Shown piece by piece: positions 1 through 11,080 of a stretch of DNA of 64,000 nt. The position numbers and the translations under genes are program-made. Positions within the stretch are counted from its first letter, which is position 1, and each line of letters begins with the position of its first letter. Origin of the DNA: Hymenopellis radicata (lineage: Eukaryota > Basidiomycota > Agaricomycetes > Agaricales > Physalacriaceae); contig JADNRX010000001.1 of assembly GCA_015501595.1 (NCBI GenBank), positions 434,001 through 498,000 on the forward strand, in the 5' to 3' direction. Under the pieces are notes generated by a model. It was not told the origin of the DNA, ran no database searches, and saw only the letters and a program-made list of their open reading frames with translations.

Positions 1-13
1 GTCTGTTACCGGC

Positions 14-20
14 TATAAAA
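14..20 (+). promoter_or_regulatory. TATA box of DJ-1/PfpI gene
   Basis: TATAAAA lies 41-47 bases upstream of the ATG at 61. The implied 5' leader is only about 10-20 nt if initiation occurs 25-35 bases downstream. The rest of the promoter is outside the window. Confidence 0.55.
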
Positions 21-60
21 GGACTCAGAACTTCGTCATTCTCTTTCTCATCCGCCCAAA

Positions 61-989
61 ATGCCTTCTATTCTGTTTGTGTTCACCTCCTGCGACAAGA
101 ATCTTCTCGGAAAGCAGACGGTCAGTTGCCTGTCTCTGTGGCTCACTTCCCATCTAAGCTTGCACCGAAGGGATGGTACCTCCCAGAAGCGGCGCACCCA
201 TACTATGTCTTAGCTCCGACGTTCACCATCGACTTCGCCTCGCCTAAAGGGCCTAACCCGCCGGTCGACGAGGGCAGTGTCCAGGTAATTCCCTGTGAAC
301 TCGTGTCTCTGTACGCGTATTGATCACTCCTCAAGATGTTCCAAGACACGGAGAGCGTCAAGTTCCTCAGCGATGAGACTGTCAAAAACAAGTTTGCCAA
401 CGCCAAAAAGATCTCGGAAGTAAGCGCAAAGGACTACGATGTCATCTTCTATGTTGGTGGACATGGTCCGGTCATCGATTTGGCCGCCGACCCGGTTAAC
501 GCTAAACTCGCGTCTGATGTATGTTTTCCGTTTGCAGACCATAAGTTGAAGTTCATGCCTTTGCAGTTCTACCAAGCTGGAAAGATTACTGCAGCTGTGT
601 GCCACGGACCTGCGTAAGTCGCGATCGAGACTCTTCCCGCGCCACATTGTTTATCGTTTGTAAAAGCGCGCTCTTGAATGCAGTCGATGCGGAGGGCAAA
701 TCCATCTTTGCTGGAAAGGAATTCACTGGTTTCTCCAACGTTGAAGAGGTGCAGGTTGATGCTGTCAAAGCTGTTCCATTCCTTCTGGAGGACGAGCTTC
801 AGAAGAAGGGCGGCAAATACAGCAAGACTGAGCCGTGGCAGGTGAGTGTTATAGGTTGTCTTCTGGAGGTCGACAATCTCACCATCGCTTTAGCCCAAGG
901 TCGTTGTAGACGGCCAACTCTACACTGGCCAAAACCCTGCCTCAGCTGGACCACTTGGAAAGAGGATCTTGGAGGCATTCCAGAAATAA
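61..989 (+). CDS. DJ-1/PfpI family protein (Hsp31-like, class I glutamine amidotransferase fold)
   Basis: Spliced product of 224 aa from six exons: 61-120, 171-284, 336-518, 567-613, 667-841, 894-989. The assembled protein follows the Hsp31-type DJ-1 family end to end: an N-terminal ILFVFTS strand, GWYLPEAAHPYYV, DVIFYVGGHGP, then the nucleophile elbow AVCHGPA with its reactive cysteine, EFTGFSNVEE, PFLLEDEL and a C-terminal DGQLYTGQNPAS. Members act as glutathione-independent glyoxalases or deglycases and redox chaperones in the cytosol; which activity applies here is not visible. The intron 4 acceptor at 666 rather than 683 was chosen because it keeps frame and gives the expected GPAALLNAV. 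The gene is complete and converges on the U1A-like gene with 57 bp between stop codons. Confidence 0.9.
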
Positions 990-1046
990 GCAGCGACGAC
1001 AAGTCTGTACAATATGTTGTAACACGTACGAATCGAAAACTTTACA

Positions 1047-1957
1047 CTAAATGTATACAACGGTCATACTCCAGCCCTTTTTTAACGTGAACCCGTTCAG
1101 AGCCTCTCTTGCGGCTGTAGCAAGCTCTGCGTTCTTGAAAAGTGTCTGGGCCACTTTGGTTTTTTCGCCAGTTGAACTTGGATTCGGTGATTCCACGACT
1201 CGGGTAGATATAAAGCCATTGTGTCTGTACAGAAGTCAGCGACCGAGCCAATAAGAGAGCAGATTCACGCACGGCTGGAACAGGACGGACAACACATCGT
1301 TGGAGACTTCTTGGGGAAGATTTGTACATAGCAGACGGGCGGTTGGGTGATGGACTTGAGGAGGAAATATTTCCGCTTTGGATGGAAAGAATGTGAAGCC
1401 AATGTATGTATATTATGCAGGAATACGACGTACAAGAGTATGTAGGCGCCGGCGGATCCGATTCATCGTCATCGTCGTCAATCTCCATCTCCTCATCGCT
1501 CTGCTCATCAGCCTTGCGCTTTGCCTCGCGTGCGTCCGACGGCGATTCGTCGCGCCGCCGCTTGAGAGCACCGTTCTGTACGAGTGCGCTGGCGTTGGCA
1601 GAGTTGGGCGGCACAAAGTTGGGGTCTTCGCGCTTCAACGTCGCGTGTGACTTGTTCTTGGCGTATGCGATACGCTGCTTGGGTCAGAGCGGGCGCAGAT
1701 AAGGCTCGGACAGTGCTTACCATGGGCTTGTCATAGAAAACCATGCCGTCGCAGGCTCTGAGGGCCGAAGTCGCGCCTGTGAGATCACTAAAGACTAGAA
1801 AGGCCTGGCCGCGCATGGCGGGGCTCTTGGAGGCGATTATGTCGATTATCTTGCCGTACGTCGTGAAGAGAGCGTAAAGCTGTGTCCTGAGCTCGTCTTT
1901 GTGTATTTTTTCATTGAGATTATTGAGGTAGAGCGTTGCCTGAGGTTGGGTGGACAT
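1047..1957 (-). CDS. U1A/U2B''-like snRNP protein with two RRMs
   Basis: The N-terminal RRM starts TLYLNNLNEKIHKDEL with an RNP1-type segment GQAFLVFSD, characteristic of U1A/U2B''/SNF proteins that bind a U1 or U2 snRNA loop. A lysine-rich linker and an acidic stretch (EEMEIDDDDDESD) follow. Reading straight on gives nonsense, but removing two GT-AG introns (donors near 1435 and 1268) yields EIFPPQVHH, LLCTNLPQEVSNDVLSVLF, FISTRVVESPN and AELATAAREALNGFTLKKGW, a complete second RRM of the U1A type. The stop at 1047 directly follows MTVVYI. An intron also interrupts the gene after YDKPM (donor near 1721). The data do not separate U1A from U2B''; some species use one protein for both. Confidence 0.88.
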
Positions 1958-2228
1958 GTCGGGGAGAGGAAAAAGACAGATTTCCCACGGGTGTAGACGC
2001 CCAATTCCCTAAAAATATTTCACGCTCTCACCGCGATTGCCACACGCGCCTTTACGAACCCAGTACCACCCTCGTCGGTCCAAGACAGCCTCTGCTTGTC
2101 TCCTCGTCGCTCTTTTCCCCTTTTTGGCAACCAACGTGGGCTGATTCCGCAATTAAATCAAACTGTGCACGTTGACCCAAACCCTATCCTGCTTCTTGGT
2201 CGTTTCCCCCCTCGTTCTCAGCTCCATA

Positions 2229-3573
2229 ATGCCTTCTCTCGCCGACGCGGGATGGCTGGCCCCATATCTCGCACCCTTCATGTCCTTGTCCTACCCTACA
2301 GATACCCCAAGTCACCCGGACTCATTTCCCGACTCCTCTTACTATAAAACTGGCCCCCACGACGTGTGGTTAATGATTGGTTGCATTGCCGTAATGGCTG
2401 TGCTTCGGGACACGCTCAGGCTCTGTCTCTTTGAGCCTTTTGCGCGTTGGGTGCTCACAAGGGCATACCAGGCAAAACGCGAGCAGTACAAGCTTTCCCA
2501 CAACGGCCACGCGAACAGTATCGCCAACGGAAACGGCATCGCCAACGGAAATGGACACGTCGCAAACGGAAATGGACACGTCGCCAATGGAAATGGACAC
2601 GCCGCGCCCTTGTCTCGTCGCAAGGAGCAGAGAAAAATTCACAGGAGCGTGCTGCGCTTTGCGGAGCAGAGCTGGCAGTTCGTCTGCTATACCACCCTTT
2701 GGTCCTATGGCTTTGTACGCTTTCTGTCGCGTCTCCTGTCCATATCAAGCCTAACTCTTGAATAGTATATTCACCGTAATCTTCCCACCGCTGTACTCAA
2801 CCCTACGCAAGTATGGGTTGATTACCCACACCGGACGCTGGCCGGTCCGCTCAAGTTCTATTATCTCATCGAAACTGCGTTCTATACGCACCAAATGCTA
2901 ATTCTCAACGCCGAGGCCCGTCGCAAGGACCATTGGCAAATGATGGCCCATCACGTCATAACGGTATTCCTCATGGGCGCGAGCTACTATTACAACTTGA
3001 CTCGCATTGGATGCCTAATCATGGTACTTATGGACTTTTGCGACATTTTTCTTCCGGTACGCCACACATCACTTCACCATCACGGAGTTAAGGATATTGA
3101 TTACCGGTTGGCAGCTCGCAAAAATGTTACGCTATCTCGAAGTCGCGCAACTGTTGTGCGACACGTTGTTTGCTCTTTTCATGGTGTCGTGGTTCGTTAC
3201 ACGACACATATTGTTCGTGTTAGCTATCTGGTCGACGATGTGGGACCCCCCGAGACTAATTAAGCTCCATTGGAATCCCGAGACTGGGAACTATCTGAGC
3301 AGGGGCTCTCTGAACGTGTTTTTGGCGTGCCTTATCGTTCTACAGGTATACAATTAGCTCTAGATGCGCCACACTTGCTGACTTTTCGGACAGTTCCTAC
3401 AAATGGCATGGTTCGCAACGATATGTCGCGTTGCATGGAACGTAGTAATGGGAGTAGGTGCGTCAGACAGTCGCAGCGACGATGAAGAGTGCGTGCTTTA
3501 TATTCTACTTAAACGGTGTGCTAATCTTGCTTTTAGTTTCGGTGAGACAGGATCGGAGGAGAAGGAGGAGTAG
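2229..3573 (+). CDS. LAG1: Ceramide synthase, TLC/Lag1 domain
   Basis: Acyl-CoA-dependent N-acylation of sphingoid bases in the ER membrane. The Lag motif is clear: HHVITVFLMGASYYYNLTRI followed by GCLIMVLMDFCDIFLP, which carries the paired histidines and the acidic site required in ceramide synthases. Hydrophobic spans occur at WLMIGCIAVMAVL, FVCYTTLWSYGF, LLCDTLFALFMVSWF and VFLACLIVLQ. The loop after the first membrane span holds a Gly-Asn-rich repeat coded at 2520-2600. The last exon is short and acidic, ending GETGSEEKEE, typical of the phosphorylated C-terminus of fungal Lag1. I started at the ATG at 2229 because the upstream in-frame extension begins with TTG. Five exons are inferred, joined by introns of about 50 nt. 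Confidence 0.92.
2520..2600 (+). repeat. In-frame minisatellite, 18/21-bp units, in LAG1
   Basis: Four consecutive units: 2520-2537 (18 bp) and 2538-2558, 2559-2579, 2580-2600 (21 bp each). They encode (I/V)ANGNG(H). Units 3 and 4 differ at only two bases, so the array looks recent. It sits in a cytosolic or luminal loop between membrane spans, where length change would be tolerated. Confidence 0.85.
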
Positions 3574-4038
3574 GTCATGGACTTTTTCTTGTTGGCGCTC
3601 CCATTATCTACAGGACACATAGAGTGATTTATGCTGCAATATGAGGCGTATTGTAAATACTAATAAGCTAGAAAGTGGATCGAGGCTCAGAGATCGCTTC
3701 CACGTGGCCGCTCTTCCCCAAACGGGAGAACGCGTCTTCCTTTTCTGCTCGACGCGTTCATCATCGCCAGCCTCGAGCCTCCGTTTCTCCCGTAGAATCG
3801 TTGTCTCCCGCCCACCTCCCTCTTTGGTTCCGCCCACGCGGTTGTCCCGGGTTTCCCTCCCGCGTCATGGGTTTCCCGGTTCTTCCTGGTGTCAGGAGAT
3901 CGGCCTCTCGCGCCGGCCAGGTGACTGTACCATACTCTATACTTCATTTCACGCTACAGGCTAGAAAGCACCATTTTTTGCTACATTATAGACGCATAGG
4001 ACGCCACACACGTTTACTCATAACGCATTTCACTTTCA
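3574..4038. other. Intergenic, convergent LAG1 / permease 3' ends
   Basis: No gene recognised. Open frames here on both strands lack family motifs, intron borders or a plausible start. It should hold both 3' UTRs. Confidence 0.5.
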
Positions 4039-6348
4039 TTAGGCAGTATAAACAAAATAGATGTTTCTAGATAACGATCATCATCAGTACTCCACGCAGA
4101 ACACTTGACGTACTGTTTGTCAGTCATATCCATAAACGCATGCCGATCTCTTTCTTTCTGAATGTCGGCATCCGTCCAATTATGCTTCGCCTTTTCTTGA
4201 GCAATCAACACTTGCTTCTTCTTGTTTAGCCTGAGGTTGACCCAACGAAGAAGGAACGTGATGAAGAGCTGCACGGTGAGCAGAATCATGATCGCGATTT
4301 TCCCTGGAATATACGCGGGCGCATCTTTTGGGAGGAAGATCTCCGCGCCGACGATGTTGCCGACACAGAAGGCCACCATCGTGAGGGCGTTCAGGGTGCT
4401 CTTCTTCGTGTGTCCGCTGGTATTACTGGCGTTGTAAGCATACACGATCGAGAGACCGCTGCCAAACGTATTAATGAGATACGAAGCTGTTTGGAGATGA
4501 TCCTTGAGTATGCAGGAAGCCAAAATTCCAAGAGCTCACCAAAGAGCAGGGCGCCCTTATTTCCCGAATCGTTCAACCCAATCATCATAGCTGCCGACAC
4601 GCTACGCATTAATGTTCATAACATTACAGATGATCAAGTCAACTTACCGGCTCCAACAATTGTCGGAACGAGGGCGAATATAAGAGGAAGCATGCGTTCG
4701 CCCTGCGGACCGTTAGTAGCCTTAATACATGCTGCGTGTTGGGGAAAGCGCACCTTCTTGTCAGAAAACCAACCGCATAGTAAAGTCATACCAGCCGCCA
4801 CCGCTCCTCCTGGTGTAGACAGAATCAGAGTCTGTCTGGATCTGCAGGCGAGAATGAACGGTATGCATAGAAGAGCCTAGAGGCCTTTCACGTACGTATA
4901 GCCAAAGCTCTTTATGATCTTGTTGCTGACTGAATGTAGGAGGCTAGAATCAGTCGTGGAAGTCACTACGGTGATTCTAAAGACTGACAGTTACTTAGTC
5001 CTCCGTTGGGGACGCTGGCTAGAAATCGAACATTCAATGAGCCCTGGGCACTCACTTCGCTGTCATTGAAAATACTCACTCATAAGCGTCGTAAGGACAA
5101 TCAGCCACGTTCGGACGTCAGTGAGCGCTTCGATGACTTGATCTTTCTTCAGTTCCTTGTTCTCAGTCCCACCCTGATCATCTCTGACTCGTTCCAGCGC
5201 AGCGATACGTTCTTCCTCGGTCAAGAAATGCGCATGGACCGGAGAATCAGGGAGCCAGACGAGTACGCAGATTCCCACAATAATAGCCAGACCACCCAGG
5301 AGAAGATAGATGATCTTGTACGGTGCAATCCTGTCGCCGGCGTAGAAAGAAATGCCCTGGAAGTAAACGTGAGTCGTAATTGAGAGGGCCACAGGACGAA
5401 AAGCACCAACATATGCAACAAAGCCTCCAAAGACAGATGTCAGGCCATTCTACAAGCTCTCCCGTTCAGCCTTGAACGATGTCTGCCATGTGGGACACGC
5501 TTACCATGACATAGAACCATGAAATACGCGTCGCCTGTCAACCGTTCAGATCTCAATCTGCCGAGCGGACTGCCAATGCTCAACATCACCTGTTCGTTCT
5601 TCTTATAAAACATCGTAATGATCTGGATCAAAATAGGCGCCACGCAGCTCTCGCACATCCCGAGAAGGATCCGGAGGACGAAGAAAGCGGGAAACGATGT
5701 ACCCACGGCGTGCAGCATGAGTATGACGCCCCATACGACGATGTTTCCGCCTGTACAGTATAAGGTCAAAGCTGTCGATATGACGGATCGACGCACCGAG
5801 GTACTTTGCCACGCGCAATTTCTGGGAGATGTAGACCGTTGGGAATTCCCAGACTAGGAAGCCCAGATAGAACGCGAGCGAAACCAGATTGTAATTCTAC
5901 AGTACGTTCAGCGAGGTGTTCGGAGATTTGAACAGTACAGAATGCGTACCTGTCCTGTGATTGGCAGACCCATGATACTGGCGTAATTGAGGGATGTCTT
6001 GTCTCTGTCAATAAGCTCAGTACAGGATCAGGCTGAGCTACACGAAAGAAGCAGTACAGAAATTGCGTGAAGTAGACGGCCGCGCATAGAGGTGGGATGA
6101 GTTTGTCCTGGCTCCAATGAGTTCGCCGGTTTTGCGAGAAAGGACAATCCACTTACTAGCTTCCTGCGAAGGCGCAGATTATACTCTTCACTGAATTCGG
6201 CGCTTCTTTCGATACCCACCAGTCGTAGAGCCTCATCACCGCGAGAAACGTCAAGCGAGGCTATCGACACTTTCTCAGCGTTCGGAGCAACTTTTTCCTC
6301 GATGGAAGCATCGCTCTTTCGTTCTGTCTCCGTGTTCGTAGGCATCAT
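4039..6348 (-). CDS. MFS transporter, anion:cation symporter (Dal5/allantoate permease) family
   Basis: A plasma-membrane permease of the fungal Dal5 family, whose members carry allantoate, ureidosuccinate, nicotinate, pantothenate or other organic anions; the substrate is not predictable. The N-terminus is soluble and acidic, then EEYNLRLRRKL and DKLIPPLCAAVYFTQFL give TM1. Further hydrophobic segments include NIVVWGVILML, the MFS-typical RILLGMCESCVAPILIQI, IIYLLLGGLAIIVGICVLVWLPDSP, SYLINTFGSGLSIVYAYN and IAIMILLTVQLFITFLLRW. EEERIAALERVRDDQGG is the conserved cytoplasmic loop. Splicing the last intron (GTACGT..CTAG) gives the family C-terminus MTDKQNIYFVYTA instead of an unrelated 30-residue tail. 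Many short introns interrupt the gene. It converges on LAG1. Confidence 0.87.
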
Positions 6349-6386
6349 GATAGACGGACGAGTATCATTGGAGCATGACCTTACTA

Positions 6387-6393
6387 CTTTATA
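6387..6393 (-). promoter_or_regulatory. TATA box of Dal5-family permease
   Basis: On the minus strand this reads TATAAAG, 39 bp upstream of the first ATG (6348). Spacing and sequence fit a core promoter with a short leader. Confidence 0.45.
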
Positions 6394-6545
6394 GTAGCCT
6401 TATCTGTTATCGAACAAGTCTCCGCTTCTAGCTGATGCCGTGAGACGACATGAGGTGACTTTGAGAAGAAAGTCCTATAAACGTCGGGCCAGGGCGAACG
6501 TGACGAGTAGCCTCAAAGATAGATATGCACGATGTGTTGATGCTA

Positions 6546-8042
<1,497 letters not shown>

Positions 8043-8050
8043 GCTGGCTC

Positions 8051-8057
8051 TATATAT
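8051..8057 (-). promoter_or_regulatory. TATA-like element only 9 bp upstream of the thiolase first ATG
   Basis: TATATA lies immediately upstream of the ATG at 8042. Transcription starting 25 or more bases downstream of it would omit that ATG and leave the ATG at 7973 as first start. A second, more distal start region would be needed for the long form. Confidence 0.4.
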
Positions 8058-8280
8058 CGCCCGATAATCAGTCTATATCAGATCGTACGATATAACCGCT
8101 TGCTTGCGACGACCGTTTGAAACCAACTACGGTATGTTCGTTTTGTTCGGTTTCGCGTTAATCGTGGCTTGTTTCTCCTCGGAACTCAGTAATACACTCA
8201 ATACTAGCTAAAACAGGCAAATCAAAGGTATATGTATGATAAATCCCGGCCCAGCAAATGACCGACACCGACACCCTAAA

Positions 8281-9033
8281 TCAGTACCTCGCGTCTACTG
8301 CAGTACCCAGGAGCAAGAACCATTGCTCTAACCAGCGGATCCAGTGCTCGGCATCGGGCAGACCAGCGTTCTGCTCGTCGCTCATCAGCTCGTTTACAGC
8401 TGATGGCGTCTCGCAGGGATGTAAATACCAACATGCCGTACCCAGCGTTGGATGTTCCCCTTGGGATAAAAGTGGAAAATTTGATCCATTTCGCGTCAGA
8501 GCATACGGCGTTTGTTGTGTCGAAACGGCTAGGTCGCGTCGGAACAGAGATGTTTCGATGAGTTCTGACAAAGGTAACGGACTTCCGTCTGAGATGGAAG
8601 ACTTGATAACATATTCAGACACGTAAACAATTGGCTTACTTGCATCGTGCATGGTGAAATAGAAGGCAGGAACCTGGAAGGAAGCCGAATGAACGACGTA
8701 TTGGTGGCATGTTACAATGTCGCAGGAACGCGTCGGGGATGTCGCTGTGGCGTCGTCTTCATATTCCAGATCAGGATCGCCATTATCTGAGCTCCCAAGG
8801 CAGGGAGTTGTTATTCTGGTGTGTATTGTTTTTCGAGACATGTAGCCAAGTCCAGTTACCGCCTTTGAAGACGAGAAGATAAGTCGGAGACTGAGACATG
8901 AAAGAAGAGAGCCAACAGGATGCTCATGCCAGACCCAGCCCTTGTAAGCGAGAGTAGCAGGCGATGTCCCTGCATTTTTGTACTTTTCGATTAGCCTATG
9001 GCAAGCACTATCGAAATCGGATCTTTGAAGCAT
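8281..9033 (-). CDS. ATG10: Autophagy E2-like enzyme Atg10
   Basis: Atg10 is the E2-like enzyme that transfers Atg12 from Atg7 to Atg5. The C-terminal half carries the signature: FPLLSQGEHPTLGT, then ACWYLHPCETPSAV with the catalytic cysteine in HPC-x-T, and WLEQWFLLLGTAVDAR. The N-terminus (SDFDSACHRLIEKY, GWVWHEHP, GLGYMSR) also fits. The frame is open for 251 codons, but two stretches look like introns whose length is a multiple of three: 8863-8916 (54 nt, after WHEHP) and 8589-8639 (51 nt, GTAAGC..CTCAG, after MHDA). Removing them gives a more family-like protein of about 215 aa. The start lies 160 bp from the divergent ribosomal protein gene. Confidence 0.85.
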   Translation of the reverse strand: MLQRSDFDSACHRLIEKYKNAGTSPATLAYKGWVWHEHPVGSLLSCLSLRLIFSSSKAVTGLGYMSRKTIHTRITTPCLGSSDNGDPDLEYEDDATATSPTRSCDIVTCHQYVVHSASFQVPAFYFTMHDASKPIVYVSEYVIKSSISDGSPLPLSELIETSLFRRDLAVSTQQTPYALTRNGSNFPLLSQGEHPTLGTACWYLHPCETPSAVNELMSDEQNAGLPDAEHWIRWLEQWFLLLGTAVDARY

Positions 9034-9193
9034 GAAGTTAAGGGTGTCACATGACTAATGTCACATTCACATCACAACTGTACAGTCGCTCTGATAAGGT
9101 TCCAAGCCACCATCATCGCCTGGAAAATCAGCCCGACCAGCTGCCGGCTCGACCTCCAAACAGCGGATCCATTCTCGCCGCTTTCACCTCATC
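9034..9193. promoter_or_regulatory. Bidirectional promoter, ATG10 / ribosomal protein S3Ae
   Basis: 160 bp separate the two start codons. It must serve a strongly expressed ribosomal protein gene and an autophagy gene. No convincing TATA box is visible in either direction; pyrimidine-rich patches lie upstream of the ribosomal gene. Confidence 0.6.
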
Positions 9194-10178
9194 ATGGCTG
9201 TTGGAAAGGTTTGTCGCCATTGTCGCCCGCGTCGGCCAGCTGTTCTCACCATCGTCGCACACAGAACAAGCGTCTCTCGAAGGGTAAAAAGGGTATCAAG
9301 AAGAAGGTAGTTGATCCATTCTCTCGCAAGGGTGCGTTACACAGTATTCTGCTGTTTGAACGCTGTCTGATGCTCGCTGTCCAGAATGGTACGACATCAA
9401 GGCACCTTCAATCTTTGAGGTGCGCAACGTCGGCAAGACCCTCGTGAACAGGTCGCAAGGCCTCAGTGAGTGTGATCCATAGCAATATACCAATGTCCTC
9501 TCATCAGCATCATCTCAGAAAACGCCAACGACTCGCTCAAGGGTCGTATCATCGAAGTGTCTCTCGGTGACCTCAACAAGGATGAGGAACAATCCTTCCG
9601 CAAAATGCGTCTACGGATCGACGAAGTGCAGGGCAAGAACTGCCTCACAAATTTCCACGGCATGGACTTTACCTCTGACAAGCTCCGCTCTCTTGTTCGC
9701 AAATGGCAGACGCTCGTCGAGGCACATGTCGATGTCAAGACCACTGACGGTTACCTCCTCCGCCTTTTCGCTATTGGCTTCACAAAGCGACGGCCCTCAC
9801 AGGTGAGGAAGACAACGTACGCCCAGTCGAGTCAGGTTCGGGAAATTAGGAAGAAGATGTTTGAGATTATGACACGAGAGGCGACGAGCTGCGACCTGAA
9901 GGACTTGGTCCAAAAGTTCATTCCTGAAGCTATTGGACGCGAGATTGAGAAGGCGTCGAGGAGCATCTACCCACTCCAGAACGTCTATGTCCGAAAAGCC
10001 AAGATCCTCAAGGCGCCCAAATTCGACATGAACAAGCTGATGGAACTGCACGGCGAATCAACAGACGTGAGTTGACTGTCTTCGCGTCTCTTACGCGTAT
10101 ATTTAACTTTGCTTGTAGGAGACTGGTACCCGGGTGGCGAAGGACTTCAAGGAACCGGAGATCCTCGACCAAGTGTAA
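9194..10178 (+). CDS. RPS1: 40S ribosomal protein S1 (eS1, S3Ae family)
   Basis: Component of the small ribosomal subunit near the mRNA exit site. The first exon encodes only MAVGK, then a short intron leads into [20 protein letters not shown] and, after another intron, [73 protein letters not shown] and the final [14 protein letters not shown] all match the eS1 family. The length, about 256 aa, is normal. Introns concentrated near the 5' end are usual for fungal ribosomal protein genes. The start at 9194 is fixed by the conserved MAVGKN N-terminus. Confidence 0.96.
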
Positions 10179-10343
10179 CGTCGTGTAGTCTCATATACTT
10201 CTTATGCTCTTTCTATGCCTCTATGTACGAGCATGCCATGATACATTATTTGAGGGCTATTTGTACGATTATCTGTAAGCACTGCGCATAATCAGAAAGC
10301 CTGCTTGTCCATATGGAATTTCCGCCCTCTCGTTTGCACCATC

Positions 10344-11047
10344 ATGAGCACCGACGTGGATTACCTCAAAAGTCTTCTGCAGGCCCACCCAGACTTCCCC
10401 AAGAAGGTGAAGGACTCGTCTTCAAATCCTCTTTGGATTGCTCAAGAATATTAGGGCATCGTATTCCTTGATATATTCCCCATCTTGCGCAACCCAGTCG
10501 CTTTTGAGACGCTAATCACCCATCTTCTGCACCATCTCACCTCTTCGACGATCCCGAAATTGCCCAATGGCAAGATCGATGTAGTCGTGGGACTCGATGC
10601 GCGTGGATTCCTGCTAGGACCTATTCTTGCGATGAGATTGGGAGCGGCCTTTGTACCGGTACGAAAGCAGGGAAAGCTCCCCGGAGAGTGCGTCAAGGCG
10701 ACGTATGAGAAGGAATACGGAACCGTGCGTGAAATGCATTGGCGTGAACGCGCTCTAATGCGTACACGTAGGATGCTTTTGAGATGCAATCGGATGCGAT
10801 CAAGCCTGGTCAGACGGTCATCGTCGTAGACGATCTCATCGCAACGGGTAGCTCTCCTTCTTCAACAACTATACCCGTTTTTTGCTGACCCCAACGTCCA
10901 GGCGGATCTGCAAAGGCTGCTGGCCAGCTAATCTCCCAACTCGGCGGAAAGACTATCGAGTACCTCTTCATCATCGAACTCATGTTCCTGAAAGCCGGCT
11001 CTACACTCGATGCTCCCGTGTACTCTATTGTCCAATCCGACGATTAG
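10344..11047 (+). CDS. APT1: Adenine phosphoribosyltransferase
   Basis: Purine salvage in the cytosol: adenine + PRPP gives AMP + PPi. [20 protein letters not shown] and, after a short intron, [11 protein letters not shown] give the typical APRT start. [14 protein letters not shown] is the hood and substrate-binding segment, [12 protein letters not shown] the flexible loop, and [17 protein letters not shown] the PRPP-binding motif with its two acidic residues; that motif is itself split by an intron after ATG. It ends [14 protein letters not shown]. About 185 aa, full length. It is convergent with the EDEM-type gene, with only 33 bp between stop codons. Confidence 0.95.
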
Positions 11048-11080
11048 ATGTCTCCTGCGTTCAGGGTATATATTCATTGT

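Noticed and set aside
1047..1440. Unspliced C-terminus of the RRM gene (SCTSYSCIIYIHWL..)
   Set aside because: Removing two introns yields a full second RRM, so the unspliced reading is not the protein.
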